Assembly (NCBI RefSeq): GCF_024713975.1
Contig: NC_091095.1
Coordinates: forward strand, 8,075,501-8,139,500
DNA from: Paralichthys olivaceus
Taxonomy: Eukaryota > Chordata > Actinopteri > Pleuronectiformes > Paralichthyidae
Reading direction: 5' to 3'
DNA length: 64,000 nt
The stretch's first letter is position 1; the number at the start of each line of letters is the position of its first letter. A model generated the notes under the pieces. The model saw only the letters and a list, made by a program, of their open reading frames with translations. It had not been told where the DNA came from and made no database searches. This document shows positions 15,600-29,100 of the stretch, in pieces. The position numbers were made by a program, and so were the translations under genes.

Positions 15600-17216
15600 G
15601 GAGGAGAAGGAGGGGGAGGCTCGTACTTCAGTTTACCTTCACATTTAACAGGAACAATCACATCAGCAACACGACTTTGTCTAAACACGACTGTAAACAT
15701 TTACACTGAAGCTGAGCCAAAGTCCTCCTCTAATATTCCTCCTCAGACTGCTGGAGTGGTAATCACCTCACTCTGCTCTGTAGGAGTCCTGCACATATGA
15801 TTATATGATTAGAACATCTTTCATTAATAACCAACTCACTCTTTAGTACAGATTCAGTGATAAAACTATGAATAGACAAAAACGACCAGTGTGTCTGTGG
15901 TATTAAATAATGGATCTATAGCGACAGGCTTGTAATTTCTTACACCTTGAGTTTTGTTTTAAACCTGCAGCATCAGCTTTTATATTATACACCTTTAATA
16001 ACTGCAAAATTGTTTAACATAAATATGAAGCTCACATGCTTAATACTTCACGTTTTAAGCTTAATTGTGAAAAATTGCTCATTTTTATTTGTTCAACAGA
16101 AAAAGATTTTCCACTTCGAAGATATCACCTTTGCTGTTTTCCCCATTATTGTAACTATTTATAAACTGGAATTAAATGTCTGTTCCGAAGAAAGAATCTG
16201 TTATTTCCCTTAAAATTCTTGGAAAGTTTCCTGGAAAGAAAAATTTTGATGTAAATGTCAGAGAAAATAGAGACAAAGCTCTGATACTGTTGATTAGGTG
16301 GTTCAATTAGTTGTGCTGAGTTTATTCATGATTTCCTCATGACTTTCCATGGAAGAAAAACGCTCCACTAAAACATCGGATAATATTTATTACTAGTCCA
16401 TTTGTTCTCAACTTTATCCATCATTTCTGCTGAGTCACTTGTTAAATAAAGTCTCACTGTTGTTCCAGCTCATCACATTAAGAGAACGTGAAACAACTGA
16501 TCAATGTGTATTTCACCTGGATTAATTAGAACCTGATTGTTTTTTACTCCAGAATTTGAAGATTATCTGGAAATAATTTGAATTTACAGAAATGTTAAAG
16601 TATTATCGAGTTTCACCATTATTCTTCCAAAACAGGAATATTTTTATTAGATACGATTAATTGGTTAAGTGAAAAGTTTTCTTCATAAAGAATTAAACTT
16701 TCTCACACTCTTCTGTGTGTATGGGACCTAAAATGCCCCACCATCTCAGTATGCTGTGAAACCAGGTATGTTTTTGTACTCATATTATTACACCGTCTCA
16801 CTCTTCCTCTTACACCATATTCTCCCAATTTTTTCCAATTGTTCTTCTGTACGTTTGCTTTCCTGCAGCACAGGAAGGGATGAGTTTTGTTATCACAGCA
16901 GGAACGTTTTTTGAGAAGCCAGTAGTTATCACCACAGAGACTGATAGAAAAAAAAAAAAACGATTAAAACAAAATTCTGAATATTACACTTTGATCCAAC
17001 TCACCAGCGTGGGATGTGTGAAATATGTGTAAAATCATGATTTTACCAGAGGATGACAGACATGAAGCTGGATTCTGCCGCATCACTGTTGCCTCAGTGA
17101 CGATATTAACAGCTGTCCACTTCAACATCCTCCTCAGGCTGACCTGCAGCAGATTTCAAGACAAATCACCCAGCTTGCACTTCAGTGTTTCTTTCTCCCG
17201 TTAATATTAGGGTAAT
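15600..17216. other. Intergenic DNA without recognisable genes
   Basis: AT-rich spacer between the upstream region of the TMEM79-like gene and the 3' end of the phosphatase-like gene. I see no exon, RNA gene or clear transposon end. Confidence 0.5.
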
Positions 17217-17222
17217 TTTATT
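17217..17222 (-). terminator. Candidate polyadenylation signal of the phosphatase-like gene
   Basis: AATAAA on the minus strand about 430 nt beyond the TGA stop, the first canonical hexamer I see downstream. Confidence 0.4.
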
Positions 17223-17648
17223 GCATAAAAAAAAGCATATCTGAAATATACAGAGATAACAGCTGTTGATTAGTAATTTAATCAATAAATAAAAATTATT
17301 TCTATAAACAACATATTTCAAGTTTTGTCACATGAATAAACACAAAGAGTGGGTGGCAGTTTACTGCCCTGTGGAATGAGTCTTGGAGAAAAGAGATGAG
17401 TTGACGAACGACCAGCAGCATGTTTGAAATACCGATGTGGCGTCCTTTTAAGTCATCAGGGAGGACAGAGGAGGGCGAGTGTGTCCACCACAACACAGCA
17501 CAATACAACAGGCCTCGGCTCGGCCAGTTCAAAATGGATTTAGCTTTTCTTTTTCTTAACCAAAGCACAACACAAATGCAAACACAAGCTGTGAAAGTCA
17601 CGTAAAGTAGTTCAAAGTAAGGGTTGAGGTGGAGGAGGGGGGGTTGTG

Positions 17649-20600
17649 TCAGTCCTCTGACAGCAGCCTGTGGAAATGATCCTTCCTCTTCTTCAGCACC
17701 TCCCGAAAATCCTCCTGAAAAAACACAGCCAGAGATATTCGGACAGAACGATGAAACCGGGGGAGGAAAGAGAGCGGGCAGATGCTCCTGCAGATAAGCA
17801 GCTGTTTTATTCACAACTGCACTTTGACTGGAAGAGTAAGAGTGACCCACCAAACTGTTAACTCTTCAAACAATGATAATGAAACCATGTTGAAACAAGT
17901 CAGAATTTACTGTTAAACACCTTAAAACCTTTCTCTTGAGGTCTCTTGGTTGAGGAGCAATGATTCATCTACTGATCAGATTATTAGTAATTTAGATCAG
18001 TATCATGGAGGCAACGTGAGAACAGGAATATCTGTGGCATTCCCCAGTATGACCACTGTGACTGATGGAGTCAACACTAAATTTTAGAATGACAGACAAA
18101 TCTGTCAAGTCATATCCACACCTGATCTACTTGTTAAGGTCTGGGGTGTCTGTTTAACTTAAAGCTTAAGTATATAATTTGTTAGAATCCTAAGCCAAGA
18201 ATGGAGGTTCAATACCTCAAGGTGTCTGCTACTCTTTCTGCACACAAGCTTTAAACTAAGCTTTCTTAAAATCACAAAAGTTTCAGGTTCTTTAAACAAC
18301 GTATGTGAACCTCATGGACATGCTTCATTGTTTTCATAAAGACAGATGGAAGAGATGCTGAGAGAAATCTTGCACCAAGTCTTGTCCTAACATAACTGAT
18401 CTTTTAAACAATTTAATAGTCAATTGACTTTTGAGATGAGCCATAAGATGAATTGTAGAAAAACACGTACCGCTGCAGACAGTTTCTCCATGTAAGAGAT
18501 GAGTTTGTGGAGCTCTCTGTCTGCCGACTCTCCGGACCAGCTCTTAATAGGAATCGTGTTCATCAGCTGTGAAAACACCAAAAACCTGTAAATCACCTTT
18601 AACTGTGAAAAGGTGCTTCAGAATTTCACCTTCAAAACCCACTCTGTAACATATTCAGTGGTATTTTAATTGCAGATGATTTTATTTTTGTCAATAAATA
18701 CCATGAAATCATTGATCTGACTAACTACTAACTTTAGCTGCTCGCTTAGTTATGAGTTAATGATCCCAGAACAACGTATAATGCAGTGAAAGTCACAGCT
18801 TCGCGGTGCTTACGTGGTATGGGTAAGTGTGTGGTGCGTTATCCAGAACCACTGTCTTAGCGAGGTCCCTCCCCAGGATGCTGAGATCCTTGATGTAGTG
18901 GCCGAGGATGCAGGCGCAGTCGTCCTGAAACAGTCGATGTCTACAAGAATAAAAATTCCAATGTTGAAAACATTTTGGTGAACCAAAACCAGTGAAGCAC
19001 AGTCCCACTCTAACATGAAAGCCACATCTAATGGTCCGAACACAAACAGACCATGTGACGCTCATGAGTGCCGTCCACAGGTCAGTGCACTGCTCACAGT
19101 CGGGTCGGCAGCAGACTAACACGTGCCGGCTGAGTCTGATGAACCCGAGCAAATAGTTTATGAAACACAAGTGGAGGACAAGGTCAGGGAGACATACCGA
19201 AACAGTTTCCTCTGCGGGTCCAGGATGTCCAGTATTTTCTCAGCATATTCCTTCTTTGCACATGTGTAAACAAACAGCTGGAAGAGAACACAAACAGCAG
19301 CTGGAACCGATTCTACACAAACCACAGCTCAGTGGGCATCAGGGCACCATGGAAACTACATATCATTCAATGTATTCTCATGTTCAAAGAAAAAATAAGA
19401 AAGTATTAAATTGATTAAGCTGAATTAAATTAAAACAAAGGGGGTCTACCTTGAAACACAGTTAAGTATCACACACGAGACAAAACCTCAATATGTGAAG
19501 TTCCATCTTTGCATTTGATTGGTGATTATTACTGAAAACCAACAGACTACACTGTTATCAGCCTGCATCAATAGTAAAACCAACAATAACAATGACTGAC
19601 CAGACAATTTATTATTGTATCAGATCACTGGTTCAACACAAACCTCATAGACTTTTGACATGGACTGAAGAAACTCTTTCAAATGTGGTCGAAGGATCAT
19701 GTGAACCTGTCGAGAACGAAGAAAGATGAAAGAACAAATCAACGTGTAAATATGTTTTCTCACTTTCTTCCCTTGTTCATATTTGACTATCTAAACATCT
19801 TTTTGTTTTCAGAGATGATTATTCTTTGCACTTTGTTACTACTCTTGATTTTCCAAAGCATGAGGCAAGTTTGCAGATCAATGTAAATTTTAATCAGGTT
19901 TAATGAATAGTAATCTGAATACGCTACAGAAAATTGCAAAACTGTCTTGTTGTCCATCTTTATGTACAGCCAATGTTTTATAATGTGCAGCAGTTTTCAA
20001 TAGTCCATCAGTTTTGGTGTGTTGGAGTGAACATAACAAGTTGGAACAAGTTGGATTTTGTCTTTTTTTAAGATCTTGGTCTTTTGTGCAGCACCCTGAG
20101 ACAACTGTTTGTTGTGATACGGTGCAATATAAATACATTGGATTTGATAATAAACATAATAACAACAGAAGTCACAACAATAATAATACAAATGGAAATG
20201 CAGTGGGAGTGATACCTCGCCACAATGTCCCACCACTATTAATGTCAGTCCTGATGTTTCTCCACATTCAGTCTAGATTTGCTCATATCTCCTGCTGCTC
20301 TTCATCTCACACTGAAGTGGACAAACGGACTGAAGTCGTTCTTCAAACCTCCTTTCATTTTCACCATCTGGAACATTTTTCTATGAGTGCCTCAACAGTA
20401 AAGATCGGTTTATGAACAGCAGCGTGCAGTGAGTGGTCACCTTGTATTGATTGTCCTGGAACGCTGTGTGGAAAGTGAACTCTGCGTCTTCGATCACGTT
20501 CAGAGAGCTGAACATCAGTGTCTCCTCCTGGAAGGACAAAGATCAATTGGACTTAGTTTACTTGACTTCTTTCTGAATGGTGATAGTGCACAGACACACA

Positions 20601-23600
20601 AAAAGAAAACTGCCAGTTTGACCAAGCCACAGTTAAGTTGCCAGGCCTATGTTCTCTATAATTTCTGGATTATACATCAAAAGGGGGAAAAAACAATGTG
20701 CAGCTTTTGTGGGGCAACTTGTTTACCACTTATGGCAATAAACTGGTAAGACTCTGAGGAAGTGCCACTGGATTTCACTTCCTGTTGTCTCATGTAAGAT
20801 GTCTCTAGTTAAGCTCTAAAGTCTGACATTATATGTTGATTGATTTATTATTTTTTAATCATGCCAGCATCTAAAACAACTTTTTGACAAACTTGAGGAT
20901 GCTATGACTCAGTCAAACATAATAATTATCCAAACCCCAATACTATTTATACTTCAGACTTGTTGTTAATTACTGATCAGATTATTGATCATTATCGATA
21001 GATAATAATAGCCCTGTGTTCTAATTAATTTAAAGATTTAAGTTTCAATTCTGATATACATGTGTGGGACTTATTTTGTCCATGTCCCGAGAGTAAGAAT
21101 CCACACAGAAGTCAACTCACCAGGTCAAGCACCAGCGTGGCCTCTGGAGTGCTCCTGGTCTTGGGGGGAATGTCTCTGAGTCGCGGTGGAGAATGCTGAG
21201 ACTGTGACGGTATGTTCTTGATGAAGGTAAATCTGAAAAAAAAAAAGACACCTTTAGGAACAGAAAGAATCTCTGAAACCAGGTGAGCTGTGTGCAAAAT
21301 GGACATGAAACAAAGAAGTGGTGCTGAGTTCTGCAGAAGTCAATTCAAATAGATAAACTCACACATGACAAAACAGCTGTAACATTTTTTATTGAAATAA
21401 CTAGGTTTCTATTAATTTTGAACCCAGATGTTTTCAGATGCTTTCTTTGAGGAAGAAAAGTCCTTACTCGTTTTATCAACGTTCTATCAATTCAATATCA
21501 GTTGTTGTAGAAACAGCCAAGAGACATTTACTTACGGGTTGAAAACCTCGTCCTCATCCTCGTCTCCGGCCAGAAGGTCAACGGAGCCGAAACCAAACAC
21601 ACCTTGTTCTGGACTCATCAAAATGCTCTTTCCAGTACGATTTGTATCTGGACAGGGAAAAACATTTTTTCAGGATTTCTCTGCTTCCATTTTCTCCGTG
21701 ACAGTGAGATTCTCTTTAATGAACAATAGCCATGCATTAAAAAGTCTTGAATGAATCCAGCAGAATTTTGCATTATTTGATGAGTTACATTAGTTAAGTT
21801 CAAATCTGATCTTAATGTTGCTGGATAATATGCTATCAATAAAAACAACACCTAATGTAATACTATTCCTTCAATAAGGATATTGGGAAAAATCTTGTTG
21901 CTGCAACAAAACAACACAGATGCAAGTAAAGACAGCAACAGTGAGAATCATATATTAAAGCTGCTTACAGAATCAACATTAATTCTGACTTTCTTAGAAG
22001 GGAATGGTTACGACTCGTACTGGCTCTGTTTTATAACAACTACTTCACACATGCAGCACACAACCCGATATGGTCATTATCATATGTGTTCTCAGCTGTC
22101 CCGTCGCTCAATATGAATTCTCAAGACAATTACAATCTTTTGTCACAGGTTGTCTCAAGTGAACATTACACAACGTTTAAGTTCTGGAGCTAACAGGGTA
22201 AATATCCAGTTGCCCTGATTCAGATATTTGTATTCATACATACAGAGCTCCTCCAAGTAATGTATAGAAAAGTCCAGAGTTGCGGTGCATGTGTGAAAGC
22301 AGCGCGAGTCTGTTACCAGTAAAAGAGATACAAACTGTCAGCTCACCACATTAATACGAGCTGAGCAGTTCAAGAGACTCATGCAGTCCTTTTTATTTGA
22401 TGCACTTCCAGTGGGAATTTACCACAAGCCACCAGAAAGATGCTGACACATTTATGCTGTGGCCAGTTTACACCCCCGATCACTTTCATCACAAGGAGGA
22501 AAGAAAACAAGCTTAAAAGTGAGGTGGTCAGGACCTTTCCCAAAGTGGATAAAAGAGCAGTTTAAGTGCTGAGTGCAATTTCAATGTCCCATCTTTTCCT
22601 TTTTTCTGTTTTCATCAAGTCCAGATTGTTTAAACTTGTAACAGTAGCTGCACTCACTCTCTTTGCTGGGTGTGAGGAAACGCACAATGGGCGAGTAAAT
22701 GTTTCTGGCTGTTGAGTTGCACGGAGACCCCGGGTCGATCTCGGACAGTATGCGCTCGTGGCGCAGGATGGGTCTGACCGGAGTCTTGAAGGCCAAATCT
22801 AGACCAGAAAGAGACGAGCAGTCAGAGAGGCACAAGAGCAGAAAACAGTGTAATTCATGTTCTGAAAATTTTTTATGGAATTATCCTTGAGAAAAACTGG
22901 ACGCTACAAACCTGTTTCTCTGTCCTCAACAGCGATGGCCCTCTTCCTTGCTCGGCCGCGAGGCAGCCGCCGCCTCATCATTGTGGGAACTTCATCATCT
23001 GAGTGGTGGGATTCTTTATCCAGAGTCTCTTCTACCTACAAAAAAAGAGCATTTCCTTACAAAAAAAAACAACTGATGAGTCAATTCCATTTAACCAGCG
23101 TGTTTGAATTTGGATGTAAAGTAAAGTTGTGAAGATAAACACAATTCTGATCTTTTACTGGGATTTAACAGCAGTATTTATAAAACTTTATTTCAAAACG
23201 TGGCTATGCCAGAAGACAAACTGTTATGATGTGCAACTATTCAAGCCTCAAAACATGAGAAAGAATCACTAGTAATCATGTTGAGGCTTTTATTGTTAAT
23301 TATTTTTTAGTCATACAAGTGAGACCAAATATTTAAATGATGCAACTTTTAACATTCAAGCTCTATCAAACTCCAATAACCCAAATCCCATTTTATAGCT
23401 ATTTCCAACTGTTAATTTGGTTTCCATGTCCTCTGTTGAGATATAACTCAAATCACATTAAGGCAGGGTTTCAAACTGTTAATCTGATCAAAACCAGAAA
23501 AGTGTGATTGTTTGGATGGTTTCACACCAAAATACCACAAATGTTGCCCTCAAAAGATCTTTTATCCTGGAGATTAATGCACATTGAAGTCGTCCCACTT

Positions 23601-24604
23601 CTCTACAGCTGTGGAAATGGTCAGAACAACTCACAACAGGATACTTTAAAACAGACAAAAAGCAACATGCATACAGGATTGAGCTATCATTTAAATTCAA
23701 AACAGACACAGAAGACAAAGGTCTAACTAAACAAAGCTGAACCATTTCAGACTTGAAATGTGTGCTGGAAGGAAAGGGGGCAAACAGGAAATATAACAGG
23801 AATCACAGACAGGTTTACATTATATATCTATTTATTGTATTTGACTTGCTGTTGCTCAAAAGAAACCAAACTACCACAGAGATGCACTGCTCTGGTCTGA
23901 ATGTTAACAGTCAGCATGAGTGTGTCTTGGTGACCTACTTTTACTGGGACCCTCTATTACATACAACTGGTCTGTTTAATCCCCAGCTTCAAACTTCCGT
24001 CAGACACCACGTCACAGCGTTGTATACTCTGAACCTCACAAACCCTTACAGGGATGTACTGCCGCCATAAACACAGACGGAGCTTAAACACTGACACCAA
24101 GGCTGATCTGTTGCCTAGTGACGAGCATGACTGGTTTACTTCGTTTAATTAATCAGTACAAGCTCTGATCTCTAGTTTATAAATGGATTGAATTAATGAA
24201 TTCGTTTCAAGTTATTATTCAAGCATAAATACATAAAACCCTTGTTTGTAGCCACTAAATATTGTTGTACGTAGAGTATCAGTCCATTAAAGACTGTTGC
24301 TTTGAAACATCTGAAGCTGCCACCATGGAAACAAGGATGAATATTTTACTGACATAGTAACAAATGAGGAAAATGATCAGAAGACTAATTGACAAGGAGT
24401 TATTGTTAGATGAGGCCTTATTTGCAACTCAACGAGGTACAAATTTGATTCATATAATAAGATTTTAGCCCATTATTTAAATATGATAATCCTTCACTAG
24501 TCCCACAACAGGACAATTAGCTGTGTTGCAGCAGCACAGGGGACAGTCAATAATAGACATCAGTTCAAGTAAAATAAGTAAATGTTACAATAGAAACACT
24601 ATAT

Positions 24605-24637
<33 letters not shown>

Positions 24638-25318
24638 CACAGAACAACAGGATTGCACATTAGCAATTACCTGCAATTCGACAGCATAACGAAATACGAC
24701 CTTCAAAATGACAATTAACTTTCCTGGAGGTAGAATTCAATGTGAGCTGCTTTAGCATTTAGCTAACTATACTTCAATATATATTAATATTTCAAAATAA
24801 GACCAGGTCAAACAAGCAGGTACAGAGTGACGTTATGATTAAATGTAAAGTATGGTAGTTATGGATTAAACGGTATTTGAGAACAGAAAGCATATGAGAC
24901 CTGTTAGGTTATTTAACATAACTTTAATTCAACAGTTTCCGGTTAAATATGAATGTATTGTTGTACCAGTGATGAAAAAGCCTCCTTCAGTCCAGACACG
25001 GCTCCATCACAACAGCGAGCTAACGCTAGCTGCTACTGGTCCGTGATGGGAGCGCTAGCTAGCTAGCGTCCGGCTAACTAGCATCGTAGCAGCCAAGCGA
25101 CCGTCTACGCTCCTGAATCTGAGGCACGACGGACGGCTTTAATACCGACCGGGTTAGCGACGGATAAAAGAACCGTAACACTCATCGTTCGTTACCTTGG
25201 TCTGCTGCGGGCTCTCGGGCACCGCCGGGCGGACTCGTCTCGGCGTCGCTTTGACGGACGGACGGCGGTTGGTGCTCGGAGTGTCCGAAGAGGTCGTTTT
25301 GTGAGACCTGAGTCTCAT
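17649..25318 (-). CDS. ctdspl3: CTD small phosphatase-like protein (CTDSPL2/CTDSPL3 group), HAD fold
   Basis: Eleven coding exons: 25196-25318, 22912-23035, 22658-22798, 21536-21647, 21121-21232, 20527-20441, 19706-19644, 19277-19198, 18940-18814, 18566-18471, 17714-17649 (transcript order). Total 1131 nt, 376 residues; all junctions GT-AG with matching phase. Residues 1-165 are basic then acidic and diverged, with a likely nuclear signal RRRLPRGRARKRA near 62-74. The phosphatase domain aligns with CTDSPL2: KTRSTPEATLVLDL, then EETLMFSSL, YTCAKKEYAEKILDILDP, HRLFQDDCACILGHYIKDL, GRDLAKTVVLDNAPHTYPY, IPIKSW. SCP-type enzymes dephosphorylate Ser in proteins such as the RNA polymerase II CTD and SMADs (family knowledge). 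Here Asp203 (nucleophile), Thr259, Lys309 and Asp314-Asn315 are kept, but the general-acid Asp is Glu205 (D-L-E-E-T). Activity is therefore uncertain. The symbol is my best paralogue guess. Confidence 0.9.
20074..20185 (+). mobile_element. 3' tail of a non-LTR retroelement (fragment)
   Basis: CACCCTGAGACAACTGTTTG, then TTGTGATACGGTGCAATATAA and an A/T-rich AATAAT tail: the 'GAGA(T/C)AACT..TTGTTGTGAT.GGCGCTATATAAATA' end of common teleost LINE and SINE families. It is intronic (between exons 6 and 7 of the phosphatase-like gene) and sits in the opposite orientation to the gene. Confidence 0.55.
24601..24640. repeat. (CA)n(TA)n compound microsatellite
   Basis: About eight CA units followed by about seven TA units in intron 1 of the phosphatase-like gene. 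Confidence 0.85.
25019..25078. promoter_or_regulatory. GCTAAC/GCTAGC motif cluster in intron 1 of the phosphatase-like gene
   Basis: Six units within 60 bp: GCTAAC at 25019 and 25073, GCTAGC at 25025, 25054, 25058 and 25062. They start about 115 bp inside the intron. The layout is the same as in ndufs7 intron 1. Confidence 0.4.
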
Positions 25319-25560
25319 CTTCCTTCTTCATACGAGAGTGTAAAGCATTAAAAAGCCAAAGCTCCTCCACAGAGTCGGGCTCCCGTTAACACAGCTGCTG
25401 CCTCTTTTTGTTTGGTTTATTCCACTCCACCAGGCTTCCGTGGTTTCAAGAGTCGACTCCGCCCGCCCCGATCAGCCCCGCGTCCTCTGGAACCACTGTT
25501 TAAATCTGCCGGGGTGCGATAGGTTCACCGCTGCGGACACGTTCAGAGGGCGGTGCTTCA
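25085..25560 (-). promoter_or_regulatory. CpG-rich promoter region of the phosphatase-like gene
   Basis: A CpG-dense stretch surrounds the first coding exon (25196-25318) and its upstream flank. No TATA box is evident at a suitable distance. CG content drops sharply beyond 25.6 kb. Assigned from composition and first-exon position. Confidence 0.5.
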
Positions 25561-25796
25561 CGAAATTCAAGCGTCAACGTGAGACTCGAGTCACGTTCAT
25601 GGATCACGTTGCAGGACAAAGACCAATGTGGGTCAATTTAAAATCCTGTGTGAGAGGATGGTTTCATTCAGTTTGGAGCGTTTACAGGCTAATTCACATT
25701 TACATCCAAAGATATAGTAAGCTGTCACGTCAGTTTGAAAAAAGAATAAGATCTAAAGCCCAAAACACAGAAACCTTCTTTAAATGTAGTTTCCCA

Positions 25797-26120
25797 TTAA
25801 AGGTTCAGTGTGTAGAATGTAGTTGCGGCTGAATACCCCTCACCTCACCCTCCCCTTCCAAACATGAAGGAGAACCTGTGGAAACCTTCAGTCGTCATAA
25901 ACACTCAGGTTTAGTTTGGGCCACTGTAAAAAAACAACATGGCGGCCTCCGTAGAGAAGACCCGCTCCTGATATATAAAGTATTTCAATATAAAGGCCCA
26001 TTCTAGGGTAAAGAAAACAACAATTTATAAGAAACACACTATTGAAAACATCACTAGGATTATTTTATATTCATCTTCAATAGATCAATTTCACCTAAAT
26101 CTTACACACTGGACCTTTAA
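25797..26120. mobile_element. TTAA-flanked MITE with terminal inverted repeats
   Basis: Left end TTAA-AGGTTCAGTGTGTA, right end TACACACTGGACCT-TTAA: inverted termini of at least 14 bp with one mismatch, each bounded by TTAA. About 324 bp, non-coding. TTAA target sites are typical of piggyBac-type transposition, so this is probably a piggyBac-like non-autonomous element; superfamily is inference. A degraded relative is at 367-645. Confidence 0.7.
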
Positions 26121-29100
26121 AACATTTTAAATATCAAATACATAATAAGATTGAGTACTTCCACTTCCTAACCCTTAGTTAATACTTCTATTGCACTGGA
26201 TTTGATGATTTTAAAAGACATGATACTTTGTAATAAATTATAAGATCCTGCGCACAGAAGCTTATCTTAACTATAAACGATAATAAGAGTGATAAGGTTT
26301 AAGTGCTTAGTTACTTTGTAAAGACAACATAAATGTGAACAATAACATATTGAACATTTAAAGACCAGGATCAGCTAATGAATTCAAATAGAGGGAACAT
26401 GTTTTTGAACATACTGATTACCAGGTTTACTATCTTAGCTCAACATCCATAAAAAAACCCATCAGAATCTCTGCTGACATTTAAGAAAGGTGATATTTTA
26501 TTAATTTCAGATTCAAAGTAAAAGTATTCACACAAACACATATTGAGTAAATATATGTGTAGAAGAATAGCTTTTCACCCTTCAAAAAATCCAAAAGAAA
26601 AAAAGAATAAAACAAAAACAAAACAGTTGCATTACCCGCCGCCACTTCACTGTTACCGTGGTTACCGGGAAACATCTCATTCATCAAAAAGAAAGTAATC
26701 ATTTATAGAAAAAGGAGAAATAAACACACATTAACAGACTGAGAAATGACTTGCAGTACTAACAGTGGTACTCAAAGCAGTACTTGCTGTAGCACTAGTA
26801 GTATTAAGCTGTTGAGCTGGAGGTTCACTGTTGTTGGTGCTTAAATAAACGGAACAGCAGAAGTGTTAAGAACCTGTAACACAGAGAGAAGGAGAGGGAC
26901 AGAGGAAAACACCTCAGGGTCCAAAATCAGCCTTTTATTCACCAACCAGGGTGAAAAAAATACCCACTGAGGATATTTAGATATTCATATTCAGCCAATG
27001 TAATATTATAAACACACCAGAGTTTTTTCCTCAATACAATCTCTATGTTACAGTTCATTTCGGACCCTGGCGTCGACCCTCACGCCCTCCTTGTGTACCC
27101 ACTACACTGTAACTAGAGCCCTCACTGGGTTAAATGCATCAAACTGGAGACAGAGGTAGATTTTCCTGAGAAGTTGTAAGAGACAAAAACACAGAGCCTT
27201 GTTTCAGTTCTGAAGTTGACGCAGAGACACATGAAGCACGCACGTAAGCACACACACTCACACACGATTACGTCACACGCTTCCCTAAAATAATGACATT
27301 GTTATTATCATGATTATCGCTATATTAATAAATCTGCTCTAAATGTAATCTCTGTGTGCCACGGTAGCATATCAAAAAAAAAGGCAAAGACAGCAAAAAC
27401 AAACAAACAATATAAACATAATATAATCCAGAGCCCTAAAAAGCCATATTTCAGAAATAAACTATTAAATGAATCTTGGTAATACAGGTTAATTAATTTA
27501 TATTACAATTGTCACAGCAGAAGGCATCTTGTTATTTTCTCATCATCATCATTTTCCCTTCTCCACCGTCCACCTGATGGAGGTAAAGTCAGTGGTGAAG
27601 TCCAGTCAAAAAGCCCCTGAACACACATACACCCACATACACCCGTATAATGCTCCAGCTAAAGTTCAACATCTGCAGCGAGCGGGACCTGCTAACAGGT
27701 TATTTTAGCTACAGCTCTGGTGGGAGTGAAAGCAGCAATATTTCAAGATGAACAGATCAGAAGCTCTGACGTGTGAGATTTGGGGATCAACTCCTGAACA
27801 GCACAACATTTGTTACTTATATTGTCCAAGACAAATGACAAATGCAATTTGCATTAAGAAAATAAGTAATTGATCTGATCTGTACAATCACCCATGTAGG
27901 GCCTCAAACAAAGCAGACTGAAATTGAAATCAATCCAAGCTTTTAACTGCATTACCACAACAACAACAACAACAATAATGTAACCAGGACAAATAGAGAC
28001 ATGGCCCAAGAACTGCAGATGCAAAGTCTTGCGCTGATCTAAAGATGACAACCACCTGCATGCAGACACATGATGCAGCTGGTAGCATTCAGACAAAACA
28101 CAGTGATACGAGCCAAAATCTGCTTCGACCTCAACACTCACACAAGGTACCAACAGAGTTAGGCTGACTCCGATTGCACAGCTGCACTGTTCCAACATTT
28201 TTTCACATATCAGCTCCCTCTGATAATGGGAAACCTGCCTGAGCACAGATACAGAGAAACAGACAAGACAGGAAATCTGTTCATTGATTATCCACAGATT
28301 GTGTCTTTGATTTCTGAATGATTGCTGATTATTTGAGTGTTGTATGATGATTGAAGAAAACTCTGGAAACACTGGAAGGATATTAAGACATGAACACTGA
28401 AAATAAGTCATTTGTTTTGCTGCATGTGAATCATACAGCCATCAATTAAAATCAAGTTATTCCATTTAGGAGATCTAAACTGATTGTGCGTCGTTACAAA
28501 AAACCACCACCGAGGGGAGCTCTTACTACAGAGGTTGAAGCGTCTCAAGGATACTGACTTCTCTTGATTCCCCCTCCATCACTAAAATCGATTTAAAGGT
28601 GATTGTCTGTGGTCTCTACAATCTCTTTTATAGTCAATGATTAATAAACCAGCATCAACAACATCTGGATTTGTTTCCTTGTGTGAACACAGCCCTCAAC
28701 AGGATCCTCTGTTGTGGCTGAAGCAGATAAATCTGCCAAAGCTTTTTCGTCTTTGAGGTAGAAATGGGGCAGGATTGTGTTTGAAGGGTAAATTGGGAGG
28801 TAAATTGTGTTGTCATAGCATCTCCTGATTGTCGCTACCACGCAATTAAAAACATGCCAGCAATCCCTGAAGATGCTGCCGTGCACAGAGAGAGAGAGAC
28901 AAAGAGAGAGAGAGACATATAGAGAGCTACAGTACCTCCGCTATTCAAATGCAAATATCCCACAGGTCAATAGATATACGATAAACATGGATCTGCTCGA
29001 GTGGGGGGGTCAGGTGCTTTAGTGTTGCCTCAGGGGCCAAAGGGTCAAGGGGTCAAATCTTAAGAAGAAATGTTGATCATTTAGATTGATTGAATTTAGC

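Noticed and set aside
17302..17853. 183-codon open frame on the minus strand overlapping the last phosphatase-gene exon
   Set aside because: It runs through the true terminal exon in another frame, into its intron and 3' UTR. No domain similarity is visible, and the real frame is fixed by phase and homology.
27854..28411. 185-codon open frame on the minus strand
   Set aside because: It contains a poly-Val run from a (CAA)n microsatellite and no recognisable domain; probably chance in 3' flanking DNA.
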